Assembly: GCA_965230565.1 (NCBI GenBank)
Contig: CBDDLH010000012.1
Span: 682,001-746,000, forward strand
Length of the DNA stretch: 64,000 bases
From: BCD1 sp965230565
GTDB taxonomy: Bacteria; Bacteroidota; Bacteroidia; Chitinophagales; Saprospiraceae
Direction of reading: 5' to 3'
This document shows, piece after piece, positions 9,593 to 19,373 of the stretch. The position numbers and the translations under genes are program-made. The notes beneath the pieces are model-generated. The model made no database searches, had not been told where the DNA came from, and worked only from the letters and a program-made list of their open reading frames with translations. Numbering within the stretch: the first letter of the stretch is position 1; each line of letters opens with the position of its first letter.

Positions 9593-12500
9593 CTACCTCA
9601 TCAAAATAAGATCTCCGGTATAGATCTCCACTTCGCCATCCACAAACTCAATTTCGGCCTGGTAGACAAAAACACTCGGATTCATTGGTTTTCCTCTGAA
9701 GTTGCCGTTCCAGCCGTATGTTGGAGTATTGGTTGGGAAATTGAATCTTTCATAAACCATTTCTCCCCAGCGATTGAGAATGATCAAACTCTTCACCTGG
9801 ACAACATCATTTCCGGAGTTAATGAAGAACAAGTCATTACTTCCGTCTCCATTAGGAGAGAATGCATTCGGGATAAATACCCTTCTTTCCTTGTCCACAA
9901 AAATGGTGATATCATCTGATACAGCACATCCGTCCACATCGACTATATCGAGTTGGAATGTAGAGGTATTGGTCAGCAAATGAGTTAGCGGATCAAAACA
10001 ATCCGGGCACCATAACAGATCCCTGTTACTCCAGTTCAGGGTGTCAATAGTGCCCTGTGGGAAGTTGATCTGCGGTTGGAGATGAACACTGTCGCCAAGC
10101 TGAATAAAGAGATCCTCACCAAGGTCGAGCTGAAGTTCGATGCCCTCCTGTATCACTACGGTAGTATCCCATTGACATCCGTTGGCATCTTCTGCCGTAA
10201 GCGTATAACTGCCGGAGCCAAGACCGGAAAATTGTGCATTGGAAGTAAATGGTTCATCGTTGAAGGAGTACAATATTTGAAGCCCCGGATCTTGTGCAGC
10301 TATGGTAATGAAACCGTTGGTGTCTCCAAAACAGCCGGCATCTTCACTGGCAACATCAAAATCTGTTGGTATGGTGGTAATCTGAGTGACAAATGTAGCA
10401 TCAGTGGCAGTACAGCCATTATCATTGTCGGTTACCAGTAAATAATAATTACCCGGACCGCCGATAAGAGGGTTTAGGGTGTTGGCCCCCGTTACAATTG
10501 ATCCGGTGCCAGGTTCCTCTGTAGTCCATTCGTAAACATACTGGCTACCTACAGACGAGCCTTGTCCGTTGAGATTCAGCGTGGTTTGATTGCAATCCAG
10601 CTGCATCTGTTCCCCGGCATTGGCAACAGGGGGTACCAGATCGGTAGATACAGTCATCTCATCGGTATTGCTGCATCCGTTTGTAGTATCCTGGACCATC
10701 AGTGTGTACGTGCCCGGTGTAAAGACAGTGAGCGTGTCGAAAGTGGCTCCTGCTATTGGGTTGTCAGATGGATTAAACCATTGATAAACGATCTCCGTTC
10801 CGGATTGGGATCCCGATCCGTCAGCCAATATACTGTCGACAACACAAGTGATGGTGCCGTCCTGGCCGGCATTGGCAACGGGATAACTCTCATTGTTGAT
10901 CAAAGTTAAAGTGTCTGATACGACACATCCGGTATTGTTATCGGTAACAAACAATATATAGATGCCCTCCATGTTGGCCTCATAAGCGTTTTGATCCGCA
11001 CCCGGGATAATGTTGTCATTCATAGTCCATTCATAGCTGATCTCAGGTCCGCTGCTGGAAAGCGTACCGTCGAGCGTTGCACTGGTCACATTACAGTCGA
11101 GTTGATTTTCAGTATTCAATACAGCAATGAGATCCGGTGACAGGTTCTGGACTACCTCAATGGAGTCAGAACTTGTACAGGCATCCTGGAAAGCAGTTAA
11201 AATATACATGCCGGGTTCTGTGGCCTGGGCCGCAATCTCCATTGATATCACCTCCCCATTGAACGTCCATTCGTAGGTAACAATTCCGTCAGAAGTTGTT
11301 CCATTACCATCGATGGGCACACTGGTAACAGCACAAGTTAAAGTGTCCGTTACATTGGCAACAGCTGTTACGCCCATCGGTGCAAAAAGTGTGGTATCAA
11401 CCATAGCCTGACAGCCATTATCATCCTGAACGGTAAAATTATACGATCCGGCAGCCAGATCATCAAAAATATTCGAAAGCACAAATCCTGCTGAATCGAT
11501 TTGGAATAAATAAGGAGATTGCCCGCCGGTAGCTTCCAGTGTAATCGAACCATTGTCCAGTCCGCAAAGCGGATCTGTTGCATTGGCCACAGAAACCTGA
11601 GGTAATTCGTTTATCGTCAGGGTTACAGCAGTACGATCTTCACTGACGCAGCCTGTTGTCAGGTCACGCGTTTCCGCGAAATAAGTCCCTGCCATGGTTG
11701 GCGTATATCCTGGAGAATCTGCTAGAAGCAGTGTCCCTCCCGCAGCAGCGTCGTACCAGTCAACTGTCTCGGTCGCGCCAACACTTACAGTAAGTTCCGG
11801 AATGGTTTCTCCGTCACAAATAGCCATGTCTCCACCGGAAACCGGTTCTCCTACAAATGGGCACAAACAGTTAGGCGCATCAATGAAAAAATCTTCGGAA
11901 CAATTCGTCAGCGAATTACTTGCCGTGATCATTAAATCATTCATCACGCTGATGCCAGAGATGGTAAAGGAACCTCCTCCGTTGTCGGTAACCACACCTT
12001 CACTTGGAACAACGGTATCAGCATTGTTGAACGTAATGGTCACTGTATAAGATAAAAGATCTGCCGCACAATCCGTTTGAGAATTATTAAGCGTAACCGC
12101 TGGATTAATGGTCAGGGTGACCGGAGTTCTCAAATCACTCAGACATCCATTGACAATTACACTGGTTTCCACGTAATATGTTCCTGCCATAGTCGGCTCA
12201 TAAGTAGTGGAATTCGACAATAATAAAATTCCACCTACCGGTGCATCGTACCAATTGGCTGTTTCTCCGGCACCAACTGTAACGCTGAGAACAGGAATCA
12301 CTTCATCAGAACAAATGGTAAGATCACCGTCACTTACCGGTGGATCGACAACCGGACAACTGCAATCAGGCGCCGTGATGGTAAAATCTTCGCTACAACC
12401 TGTGACTGTGTTTTCAGCCGTGATCATAAGGTCACCATTAACATCAATATCTGTAATGGTAAAAGAACCACTACCATTATCAGTGATCATTCCGTCATTG

Positions 12501-15500
12501 ACGGTAATATTGTCGGTATCAGTAAATGTGACCGTCACGGTATAGGAATCCAAATCAGGCGCACAATCCGCCTGGCTATCTGTCAAAGTTGGTAATGGGT
12601 TTATGGTCAAGGTCACTGCAGTTCTTGTATCACTGTTACATCCGGTTACCGTTTCCCTTGTCTCAGCATAATAGGTTCCTGCTGCTGTTGGCGTAAAGGT
12701 CGGCGAACCAGCGAGTAATAACGTTCCTCCGGAATCCGCATCATACCAGTCCACTGTTTCTCCCGGGCCGACACTCACACTTAACTCAGGTATCACATCT
12801 CCGTCACAAATAGCTACATCTCCATCGCTCACCGGTGCATCAACTACATCACAGGTACAATCGGGTGCTGAAATAGTAAAGTCGTCAGCACATGAGGTGG
12901 CCGTATTTTCTGCAGTGATCATCAGGGCATTGTTGATATCAATACCATCAACTGTGAAAGATCCACCTCCGTTATCCGTAATGGTGCCTTCACTTACCAT
13001 AATATTATCAGCATCTGTAAAGATTATTGTTACCGAATAAGTCAATAAGTCAGGTGCGCAAACCGGTTGAGAATCAGTTAATACAGGCAAAGGATTGATG
13101 GTGAGAATGACCGGGGTCCTGGTTAAACTCAGGCATCCGGAGCTGATCTCTCTTGCCTCTGCAAAATAGATTCCCGCCATTGTTGGGGTAAAGGTTGGAG
13201 AATCTGATAAAAGTAATGTTCCACCGGAGGCAGCATCGTACCAATCCACGGTTTCTCCGACTCCAACAGTCACACTAAGGGTCGGAATGGTTTCATTTTC
13301 ACAAATGTCCATATCACCATCACTTGCCGGAACATCTATATCCGGACAATTGCAATCCGGAACCGGGATCGTGAAATCATCAGAACAGGAACTACCGGAA
13401 TCCGTGGCAGTTATAACCAGGTCATTATTGATATCAATATCCGAAATAGTAAAGGAGCCGCTACCATTGTCAACTACCGTTCCTTCACTCACCACGATCC
13501 CATCCGCATTGTTCAGGGTTATGGTTACCGAGTAGGAAAGCAGGTCTGCTGCGCAACTGGTGCTTGCATCAACCAGGGTAGGCAGAGGGTTGATGGTCAG
13601 GGTGACGGCAGTCCTTGTTGCACTGACACATCCTGTAGCGATATCTCTTGTTTCCGCATAGTAAGTTCCCGCTGCCGCAGGTGTAAAGGACGGAGAGTCT
13701 GACAAGAGTAATGTTCCTCCTGTCGCCGCATTATACCAGTCGACGGTTTCTCCGGGGCCAACGGTGACGCTGAGTGACGGAATCGTTTCATCTTCACAAA
13801 TGCTCACATCTCCATTACTTACCGGAGCTGTAAGATCCGGGCAGTCACAATCAGGGGCAGTGAAGTCAAAACTTGCAAAGCACCCGGTAGAAGTATTGGT
13901 GGCCAGTATGGAAACATTATTATTGGCATCTATACCTGAAATGGACCATAAACCGCCGCCATCATCAACAACAGTACCTTCGCTAGCAGAAATATTATCT
14001 GCCCCGGAAACGGTAATTTCAAGGGTGTAGGTCAAAAGATCAGCGGAGCAAGAACTGTTATCGTCGATAAGTTGTGGCAATGGGTTGATGGTTAGAGAAA
14101 CCCCAGTTCTGTCCATACTGGTGCATCCGCTTAAGGTCTCTTCCGCTTCCGCGTAATAGGTTCCTGGCCCGGGTGGTGTGTAGGTGGTGGAACCTGCGAG
14201 TAGCAGGGTTCCACCGGTTGGCGCATCATACCAATTAGCCGTTTGGCCAGGGCCAACCGAAACACTCAGTTCCGGAATTGGATCTCCATCACAAATGGCC
14301 TGATCACCGTCACTTATCGGAGCATCAATATCCGGACAGTCGCAATCAGGGGCGTCAAAGTCAAAGCTCGTGAAACATCCGGTAGAAGTATTGGTGGCCA
14401 GGACTGAAATATTGTTGTTGACATTGATTCCTGAAATAACAAATAGTCCTCCACCGTCATTGACAACAGTTCCTTCACTGGAAGTTATATCATCAGCGTT
14501 TGCCACAATGATCTCTATAGTGTACGTCATCAGGTCGGCAGAACAATAACTCGTTTGGTCAATTAACTGAGGTAATGGTGCTACAGTAATGGTAACAGGT
14601 GTACGTGAAAGGCTCGGGCAGCCGCTGACGGTTTGTATGGTTTCCGCATAATAGGTTCCCGGTCCTGAAGGGGTAAAGGTTGTTGAACCGGATTGGAGCA
14701 AGTTGCCGCCATTGGGAGCATCATACCAATCAACTGTTTCTCCCGGACCTACCGTAACACTTAGGGTCGGGATTGGATCTCCGTCGCAAATTTGAATATC
14801 ACCATTGCTGGCAGGAGGATCAACGGTGGGACAAGGGCAATCAGGTGCCTGAACGATGATATCATCCGAACATCCTGTGGCTGAATTCGTAGCCGTTACC
14901 GTAAGGTTATTATTTACATCAATGTTGTCAATAGTAAAACTACCGCCGCCGTTATTCGTTACGGATCCTTCACTCACAGAGATATTATCAGCATCATTGA
15001 TGGTGATGTTGACACTATAGAACAAAAGGTCCGGTGCGCAGATGGTTTCTGCAGCATTGAGGCTAGGCAGTGGATTGATGGTAATGGTAATCATGGTTTC
15101 CGGTCCTTCGCATCCGTCAACATCGGATTCTGAAACCCAGAAATTAAAGGTGCCGGTAGAGGCTGTGCTGATTCCGGTATCAAAGGTGCTGCCATTCCAT
15201 GTTGGAGTAACGCCTCCTCCTGACGGGTCGGTGTCGTACCAGTTAAAAACCCCTCCGGTGCCGGAAGCGGTTAGTGTTGGAGAAGGGTCATTGACACAAA
15301 TTTCTATCATTTCATCGGTATCGGGGGCAGGAGGAGGTGCATTGACGGTCACCACCACCATTGTTGGGGTGCTGGGACAACCTAAACCACTTTCAACAGT
15401 TACCCAGTAGGTTGTTGTTCCAGCTACATTGGTATTGGTCGGGGGCATAAACGGACTACCGGTACCAATGGGTGTTGGATTGCCGGAAGTCGGATCGCTG

Positions 15501-16834
15501 TCGTACCAGGTAATGGTACCTCCGGAGCCAGTTGCTGTAATGGTAGGAGGAGCTTCATTCATACAAACCGGTGGCGGGTCGGTGACATTCGGTGCATCGG
15601 GTGATGGCTCGATTGTCAAGGTAACCTGGGTGGCAGGGCCGTCACATCCTGCCGCCGGGATCTCAGCGACCCAGAAGTCATATGTACCCGGAATGTTGAA
15701 ATCAATGCCGGGAGTAAACGGCGACCCCGTTCCTACAGGACTCGGAGAACCTGATGACGGATCGCTGTTGTACCAGGTAATCGTTCCCAGCCCTGCATCT
15801 GTTGCGGTAAAAGAGGCCATATCTCCCTGGCAAATGGTAACCGAGGTCGGATTGACCGTTGGAGCCGGAGGAGTTGTCAGAACATTAACACTGACGGTGC
15901 TGCTTTGAGGGCAGGAGCCGTTGGTTGTATATTGTACAGTATATGTAGATCCGCTTACAGCATTGGAAATGATTCCGGTACTCGAGTTAATCGTAGCGCC
16001 ATCTCCCGGATTGGGGTTAAAAGTAAATGTCCCTCCCGGTTCTGCTACTCCCGATGGACCGTTGGGGTCACCTGCACAAAAATCATTAAAACTAAAGGTC
16101 GGATCATCCTGATTAAGTGAAACGGGACCTCCCGCAAAAGAGGAATTACACCCATTTCCATCATCCGTAATTTGAATGCTATACGATTGTCCATCCGTCA
16201 GTCCGGAAATGGTAATGGTTTCTCCTGACGCTCCCGATTGGGTCATAGTACCGGAGCCGGTATTAACGACCGTATACATGCCGGGAAAATCCTGGGGATA
16301 ACCTCCTGAAATGGTTATAGTCACTTCACCGTTACAATCATCCACAATAGCATTATAGTCAATTTCAAACAAATAGGTGATCATGTACAGCTCATTCAGG
16401 TTCATGTCGTAACAAGTATCATTGTTGGCATCGACATTAAAACCGCCGGCAAAGTTGTTATCCACTGTCAGTGGTGCGATCCAGAAGGTATTCACACCTC
16501 CCAGAAATGGTACTACGCCGCCCACGTCATTTTCCAGTTGGAAATTTTCCCCGGTCCAGGCTCCCTGCCAACAGGGGTCTGTTGTGTCGAAGGGATCAAT
16601 CGTCGGGGCGCAATCAAAAATTGCCCAAATGAGGTCCGGGTTAGGGCCAGGAGGCAGAACAAAATCGCCATTATTGACGATACCTACGGAATCACCATAA
16701 CAAATAATAAATGGATTGGTACCTCCTCCGGAATAAGTAACAGTCGAAGTTCCGGCATAAGCGGTACAGGTTTGGGCCTTTGTTTGAGTTAACATCAAAG
16801 GTAGCAATAGGAGGGAAAGGATGAACGGTCTCAT
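9593..16834 (-). CDS. Second giant modular surface protein with Ig-like repeats and CHU_C sorting domain
   Basis: 2413 aa, paralogue of the preceding giant protein. A signal peptide (MRPFILSLLLLPLMLTQTKA) leads into an N-terminal region unrelated to that of its neighbour (about 21-320, containing CDPFD/TNGSC-type segments). Three Ig_7-like domains with WYNSDP/WYDSDP/WYDTDP follow, then seven tandem A-B repeats of about 165 aa (about 590-1745). The C-terminal 650 residues parallel the neighbour closely: SprB-like repeat, four PKD/Ig-like domains, SprB-like repeat, and a CHU_C domain at about 2313-2413 (FIPNAFSPNGDGSND, NRWGEMVYE, GWNGNF). Known role of CHU_C: T9SS-dependent export or surface attachment. 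The two genes probably arose by tandem duplication followed by N-terminal replacement and change in repeat number; that is inference. Confidence 0.93.
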   Translation of the reverse strand: MRPFILSLLLLPLMLTQTKAQTCTAYAGTSTVTYSGGGTNPFIICYGDSVGIVNNGDFVLPPGPNPDLIWAIFDCAPTIDPFDTTDPCWQGAWTGENFQLENDVGGVVPFLGGVNTFWIAPLTVDNNFAGGFNVDANNDTCYDMNLNELYMITYLFEIDYNAIVDDCNGEVTITISGGYPQDFPGMYTVVNTGSGTMTQSGASGETITISGLTDGQSYSIQITDDGNGCNSSFAGGPVSLNQDDPTFSFNDFCAGDPNGPSGVAEPGGTFTFNPNPGDGATINSSTGIISNAVSGSTYTVQYTTNGSCPQSSTVSVNVLTTPPAPTVNPTSVTICQGDMASFTATDAGLGTITWYNSDPSSGSPSPVGTGSPFTPGIDFNIPGTYDFWVAEIPAAGCDGPATQVTLTIEPSPDAPNVTDPPPVCMNEAPPTITATGSGGTITWYDSDPTSGNPTPIGTGSPFMPPTNTNVAGTTTYWVTVESGLGCPSTPTMVVVTVNAPPPAPDTDEMIEICVNDPSPTLTASGTGGVFNWYDTDPSGGGVTPTWNGSTFDTGISTASTGTFNFWVSESDVDGCEGPETMITITINPLPSLNAAETICAPDLLFYSVNITINDADNISVSEGSVTNNGGGSFTIDNIDVNNNLTVTATNSATGCSDDIIVQAPDCPCPTVDPPASNGDIQICDGDPIPTLSVTVGPGETVDWYDAPNGGNLLQSGSTTFTPSGPGTYYAETIQTVSGCPSLSRTPVTITVAPLPQLIDQTSYCSADLMTYTIEIIVANADDITSSEGTVVNDGGGLFVISGINVNNNISVLATNTSTGCFTSFDFDAPDCDCPDIDAPISDGDQAICDGDPIPELSVSVGPGQTANWYDAPTGGTLLLAGSTTYTPPGPGTYYAEAEETLSGCTSMDRTGVSLTINPLPQLIDDNSSCSADLLTYTLEITVSGADNISASEGTVVDDGGGLWSISGIDANNNVSILATNTSTGCFASFDFTAPDCDCPDLTAPVSNGDVSICEDETIPSLSVTVGPGETVDWYNAATGGTLLLSDSPSFTPAAAGTYYAETRDIATGCVSATRTAVTLTINPLPTLVDASTSCAADLLSYSVTITLNNADGIVVSEGTVVDNGSGSFTISDIDINNDLVITATDSGSSCSDDFTIPVPDCNCPDIDVPASDGDMDICENETIPTLSVTVGVGETVDWYDAASGGTLLLSDSPTFTPTMAGIYFAEAREISSGCLSLTRTPVILTINPLPVLTDSQPVCAPDLLTYSVTIIFTDADNIMVSEGTITDNGGGSFTVDGIDINNALMITAENTATSCADDFTISAPDCTCDVVDAPVSDGDVAICDGDVIPELSVSVGPGETVDWYDADSGGTLLLAGSPTFTPTAAGTYYAETRETVTGCNSDTRTAVTLTINPLPTLTDSQADCAPDLDSYTVTVTFTDTDNITVNDGMITDNGSGSFTITDIDVNGDLMITAENTVTGCSEDFTITAPDCSCPVVDPPVSDGDLTICSDEVIPVLSVTVGAGETANWYDAPVGGILLLSNSTTYEPTMAGTYYVETSVIVNGCLSDLRTPVTLTINPAVTLNNSQTDCAADLLSYTVTITFNNADTVVPSEGVVTDNGGGSFTISGISVMNDLMITASNSLTNCSEDFFIDAPNCLCPFVGEPVSGGDMAICDGETIPELTVSVGATETVDWYDAAAGGTLLLADSPGYTPTMAGTYFAETRDLTTGCVSEDRTAVTLTINELPQVSVANATDPLCGLDNGSITLEATGGQSPYLFQIDSAGFVLSNIFDDLAAGSYNFTVQDDNGCQAMVDTTLFAPMGVTAVANVTDTLTCAVTSVPIDGNGTTSDGIVTYEWTFNGEVISMEIAAQATEPGMYILTAFQDACTSSDSIEVVQNLSPDLIAVLNTENQLDCNVTSATLDGTLSSSGPEISYEWTMNDNIIPGADQNAYEANMEGIYILFVTDNNTGCVVSDTLTLINNESYPVANAGQDGTITCVVDSILADGSGSQSGTEIVYQWFNPSDNPIAGATFDTLTVFTPGTYTLMVQDTTNGCSNTDEMTVSTDLVPPVANAGEQMQLDCNQTTLNLNGQGSSVGSQYVYEWTTEEPGTGSIVTGANTLNPLIGGPGNYYLLVTDNDNGCTATDATFVTQITTIPTDFDVASEDAGCFGDTNGFITIAAQDPGLQILYSFNDEPFTSNAQFSGLGSGSYTLTAEDANGCQWDTTVVIQEGIELQLDLGEDLFIQLGDSVHLQPQINFPQGTIDTLNWSNRDLLWCPDCFDPLTHLLTNTSTFQLDIVDVDGCAVSDDITIFVDKERRVFIPNAFSPNGDGSNDLFFINSGNDVVQVKSLIILNRWGEMVYERFNFPTNTPTYGWNGNFRGKPMNPSVFVYQAEIEFVDGEVEIYTGDLILMR
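11590..15075 (-). repeat. Seven tandem ~495-bp coding repeats in the second giant gene
   Basis: The WYD-encoding motif recurs near 11752, 12247, 12751, 13238, 13732, 14228 and 14723, a period of about 495 bp, the same as in the paralogue. Each unit encodes one module A and one module B. All units are in frame and moderately diverged. Confidence 0.9.
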
Positions 16835-17289
16835 TAAAGTGCTCTTTTTAATATTGATTTTTGGATGTTAGATTGGTGATTTTACTATTTTCGTTGGTGA
16901 AAAGTATTGAAAATCCAATCCTTTTGCGTTTTCAAATGGGTTGAAGGAGCTGTAAAATAAAAGCACAAAGATGTTGTTTTATTATGCAACAGGGTGCTTA
17001 CTTTTCCAGACCGGGGTTAATCAGTTATGAATTAGAATATACTTTGACATTTAATTGGAGCATCTTGAAATAATACAATTTTATCCCGGATTCAGAGAGA
17101 AAAGTGGATAAAATGGAAAAGTGAACGGAATGAAATTTTTTTATTATTCCCATAATCCAGTTCTTCCGGTTATCCATTTGTACCTCAAAATAATTCTGGC
17201 GAATAAAATGGGTATTTCCGATAAATTAAAATTCAAAGATATTCTTTGAGGAGTTTTTCTTACCGCTAAAGATACACACAAAATGTATA
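16835..17289. other. 455-bp divergent intergenic region
   Basis: This spacer separates the minus-strand giant gene from the plus-strand capA-like gene, so promoters for both should lie here. I could not find a convincing match to the Bacteroidota TTTG / TAnnTTTG promoter on either strand; TATACTTTG near 17038 and TATTCTTTG near 17240 differ from the -7 element in spacing. No hairpin, RNA gene or hidden reading frame was recognised. Confidence 0.5.
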
Positions 17290-18486
17290 ATGCTGCTTGT
17301 AAATTCAAAACCCAAAAGGATGACCATCAGACATTTTAGCTTTTTTTGTTCCATGCTTTTTTGTTTTTCAGCCTTTTATGTCTCCGCGCAAGGTGATAGA
17401 AAAATAAAATTGATTTTTGCCGGGGATATTATGGTGCATAAAGGACAATTATCTTCAGCAGAGGTGAAGAAGGGTGAAGTTTTTGATTTTTCCAAATGTT
17501 TTCAGTTTGTTAGCCCGGTATTGCATGGCGCTGATTTGGTTATAGGAAACCTGGAAACGACACTTCCCGGGGAACCGCCTTATGCCGGTTATCCTACTTT
17601 CAGAACCCCGGATATCTTTGCCAAAGAACTGCGTTATGCCGGCTTTGATGTGCTAATGACTTCCAATAATCATTCCAATGATGCCAAATTTGAAGGGCTT
17701 ATCCAAACTATTGAAGCATTGGATCAGGCCGGGTTTTATCAAACCGGTACTTTCCAAAGTGAAGAGGAAAGGAATGCCTTTTATCCATTGGTCGTGTATA
17801 AAAAAGGATTCAAATTGGTCTTTCTGAATTACACCTATGGCACCAATAACCCAAGTGATTACCCTCCGGCGATCATCAACAGGATTGATGAGGAATTGAT
17901 GGAAGAGGATATGGCGGAAGCTAGGGCATTAAAACCAGATGCCATTATCGTCATGATGCATTGGGGAAAGGAATATCTTGAAGACGAACGGGAAGAAGAG
18001 CAACTGTTGGCAAAAAAACTTTTCGAATGGGGAGCAACATTGGTTGTCGGCGCGCATCCTCATGTGGTGCAGCCGGTAAAAATGGAGCAACATAATTCCG
18101 GAGATCACCTGGTTGCTTATTCCATGGGAAACTTTATTTCAGGACAGGTCAAGCCAAAAACAGACGGGAGTATTTTGCTGGAAGTTGAGTTGGCAATGGA
18201 TGATGAAAAAGAAAGGGCATTTGTGACAGATTACCATTTCATTCCAATTTGGCGCTATATCCAAAGAAAAGGCAAAAAGACTTATTTGACAATACCCATT
18301 GCACCATTTGAAAAGGAGAATAGTTTGTTGGAAATGGCTAAGTACGATCGCCGGAAAATGCTGGCTTATGCCAAATATATCCGCAAGAAGATGAAAACTT
18401 TTGATTGTTCCGAAAGAAAAATAACTTTGCGGGACATTGGCCAGTTGTCATCGTCAGGAACAACGGGGAGTGTCGCAACCCAGTAA
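17290..18486 (+). CDS. CapA-family (PGA_cap) metallophosphatase-like protein
   Basis: 398 aa with the motifs of the CapA/poly-gamma-glutamate synthesis family, which has a calcineurin-like phosphoesterase fold: GDIMVH (45-50), NLETT (from 87), NNHSND (126-131), then HWGKEY, GAHPHVVQPV and YSMGNF. An N-terminal hydrophobic segment ends in VSAQ, so the protein is probably exported or membrane-anchored. The first ATG (17290) adds ten residues; the ATG at 17320 begins the signal peptide directly and is an equally likely start. No capB/capC neighbours are present, so a role in poly-gamma-glutamate synthesis is not supported by context. Many lone CapA proteins in Bacteroidota have unknown substrates. 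Confidence 0.85.
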   Translation: MLLVNSKPKRMTIRHFSFFCSMLFCFSAFYVSAQGDRKIKLIFAGDIMVHKGQLSSAEVKKGEVFDFSKCFQFVSPVLHGADLVIGNLETTLPGEPPYAGYPTFRTPDIFAKELRYAGFDVLMTSNNHSNDAKFEGLIQTIEALDQAGFYQTGTFQSEEERNAFYPLVVYKKGFKLVFLNYTYGTNNPSDYPPAIINRIDEELMEEDMAEARALKPDAIIVMMHWGKEYLEDEREEEQLLAKKLFEWGATLVVGAHPHVVQPVKMEQHNSGDHLVAYSMGNFISGQVKPKTDGSILLEVELAMDDEKERAFVTDYHFIPIWRYIQRKGKKTYLTIPIAPFEKENSLLEMAKYDRRKMLAYAKYIRKKMKTFDCSERKITLRDIGQLSSSGTTGSVATQ

Positions 18487-18506
18487 TTTTTAGAGAAGAA
18501 GAATTG

Positions 18507-18671
18507 ACCACATCAAACCACATCAAACCATGTCAAACAATTTTAACCACAGGGCTCACAGGGAAGTCACAGGGTTCACTGAGTTATATCTGAAACCACG
18601 TGAAACAACATGAAACAGCGAGCTTGCGAGCCATCAAACTGTGAGCGTAGCGAACATCAAACCACATCAAT
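18507..18671. repeat. Short tandem/dispersed repeats upstream of folA
   Basis: Three near-identical 10-bp units (accacatcaa) lie at 18507-18536. The same motif recurs at 18652-18671, ending 4 bp before the folA ATG. Between them are related fragments (gtgaaacaacatgaaac) and a GC-rich segment with gcgagcttgcgagc and gtgagcgtagcgaac. No gene is seen here. It may be a slippage-prone spacer. Confidence 0.6.
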
Positions 18672-18674
18672 TCA

Positions 18675-19175
18675 ATGATAGTATCAGCAATAGTAGCCGT
18701 AGCAGAAAATGGAGTAATTGGCAGAGACAATGATATCCCCTGGCGGCTTTCCAGTGACCTGAAATATTTCAAACGAACGACACTGGATCATCATATCATC
18801 ATGGGGAGGGTGAATTTCCTGTCCATTGGTAAACCTCTTCCCAAAAGGACCAATATCATCATTACCCGCAACCCTTATTATGCTGTTGACGGATGTCTGA
18901 TTGCTCACTCCGTTGAAGAGGCTTTGCAAATAGCTTTTGATAACGGAGATGAAGAAGCTTTTATCATCGGTGGGGCAAAGATCTATGAGTTGAGTATGCC
19001 TTTCTGGGATCGATTATATTACACTCGTGTGCATGCGGAAGTGGAAGGAGATGTTTTCTTCCCGGAGCTGAATATGGATGAATGGGAATTGGTTTCCTCG
19101 GAACCTCATAAAGCAGATGACAGAAATGAATTTGATTATACGTTTGAGGTTTATGAGCGGAAAGAGCTGGAGTGA
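18675..19175 (+). CDS. folA: Dihydrofolate reductase
   Basis: 166 aa, full length for bacterial DHFR. It reduces dihydrofolate to tetrahydrofolate with NADPH in the cytoplasm, feeding one-carbon metabolism. Visible family motifs are AVAENGVIGRDNDIPW near the start, the catalytic acid D28 (in SSDLKYFK), SIGKPLPKR (50-58), IIITR, FIIGGAKIYE and the C-terminal YTFEVYER. In the usual MGRxTxxSIG motif the threonine is replaced: the protein reads MGRVNFLSIG (43-52). thyA, a common partner, is not adjacent. The start is the first ATG after a stretch of short repeats. Confidence 0.95.
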   Translation: MIVSAIVAVAENGVIGRDNDIPWRLSSDLKYFKRTTLDHHIIMGRVNFLSIGKPLPKRTNIIITRNPYYAVDGCLIAHSVEEALQIAFDNGDEEAFIIGGAKIYELSMPFWDRLYYTRVHAEVEGDVFFPELNMDEWELVSSEPHKADDRNEFDYTFEVYERKELE

Positions 19176-19190
19176 TTTTGTATGAGAATT

Positions 19191-19235
19191 GGAAGGGTGG
19201 AAAAAGGAATCCAATTTTCCATTTTCCACCCTTCC
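19191..19235 (+). terminator. Possible terminator hairpin after folA
   Basis: 14-bp perfect inverted repeat (19191-19204 with 19222-19235, GGAAGGGTGGAAAA and its complement) with a 17-nt loop, 15 bp past the folA stop, followed by gttttcc. It lacks a clean T-run, so termination is likely but not certain. Confidence 0.5.
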
Positions 19236-19373
19236 GTTTTCCAATCTTTTCCTCCGACAAGGTCCCGGCACTGTGTGCACGAGAGCCTGCCCCGCATCCT
19301 AGATCGGGGATGTATTCATGTCGTCTTTCCCAAACTCAGGACATAACAAAGGCAAAACCTTGAAAACTATCTC

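Noticed and set aside
9774..16792. Plus-strand and alternative minus-strand frames within the second giant gene (e.g. 10076-10441, 15429-15908).
   Set aside because: Same reason: antisense shadows of repetitive coding sequence.
17290..18486. CapA-like gene considered as part of a poly-gamma-glutamate capsule operon.
   Set aside because: No CapB/CapC or ligase-type neighbours; lone CapA homologues are common.
19014..19280. Minus-strand frames at 18964-19280 near the end of folA.
   Set aside because: Antisense to folA and reading into a hairpin; translation not protein-like.
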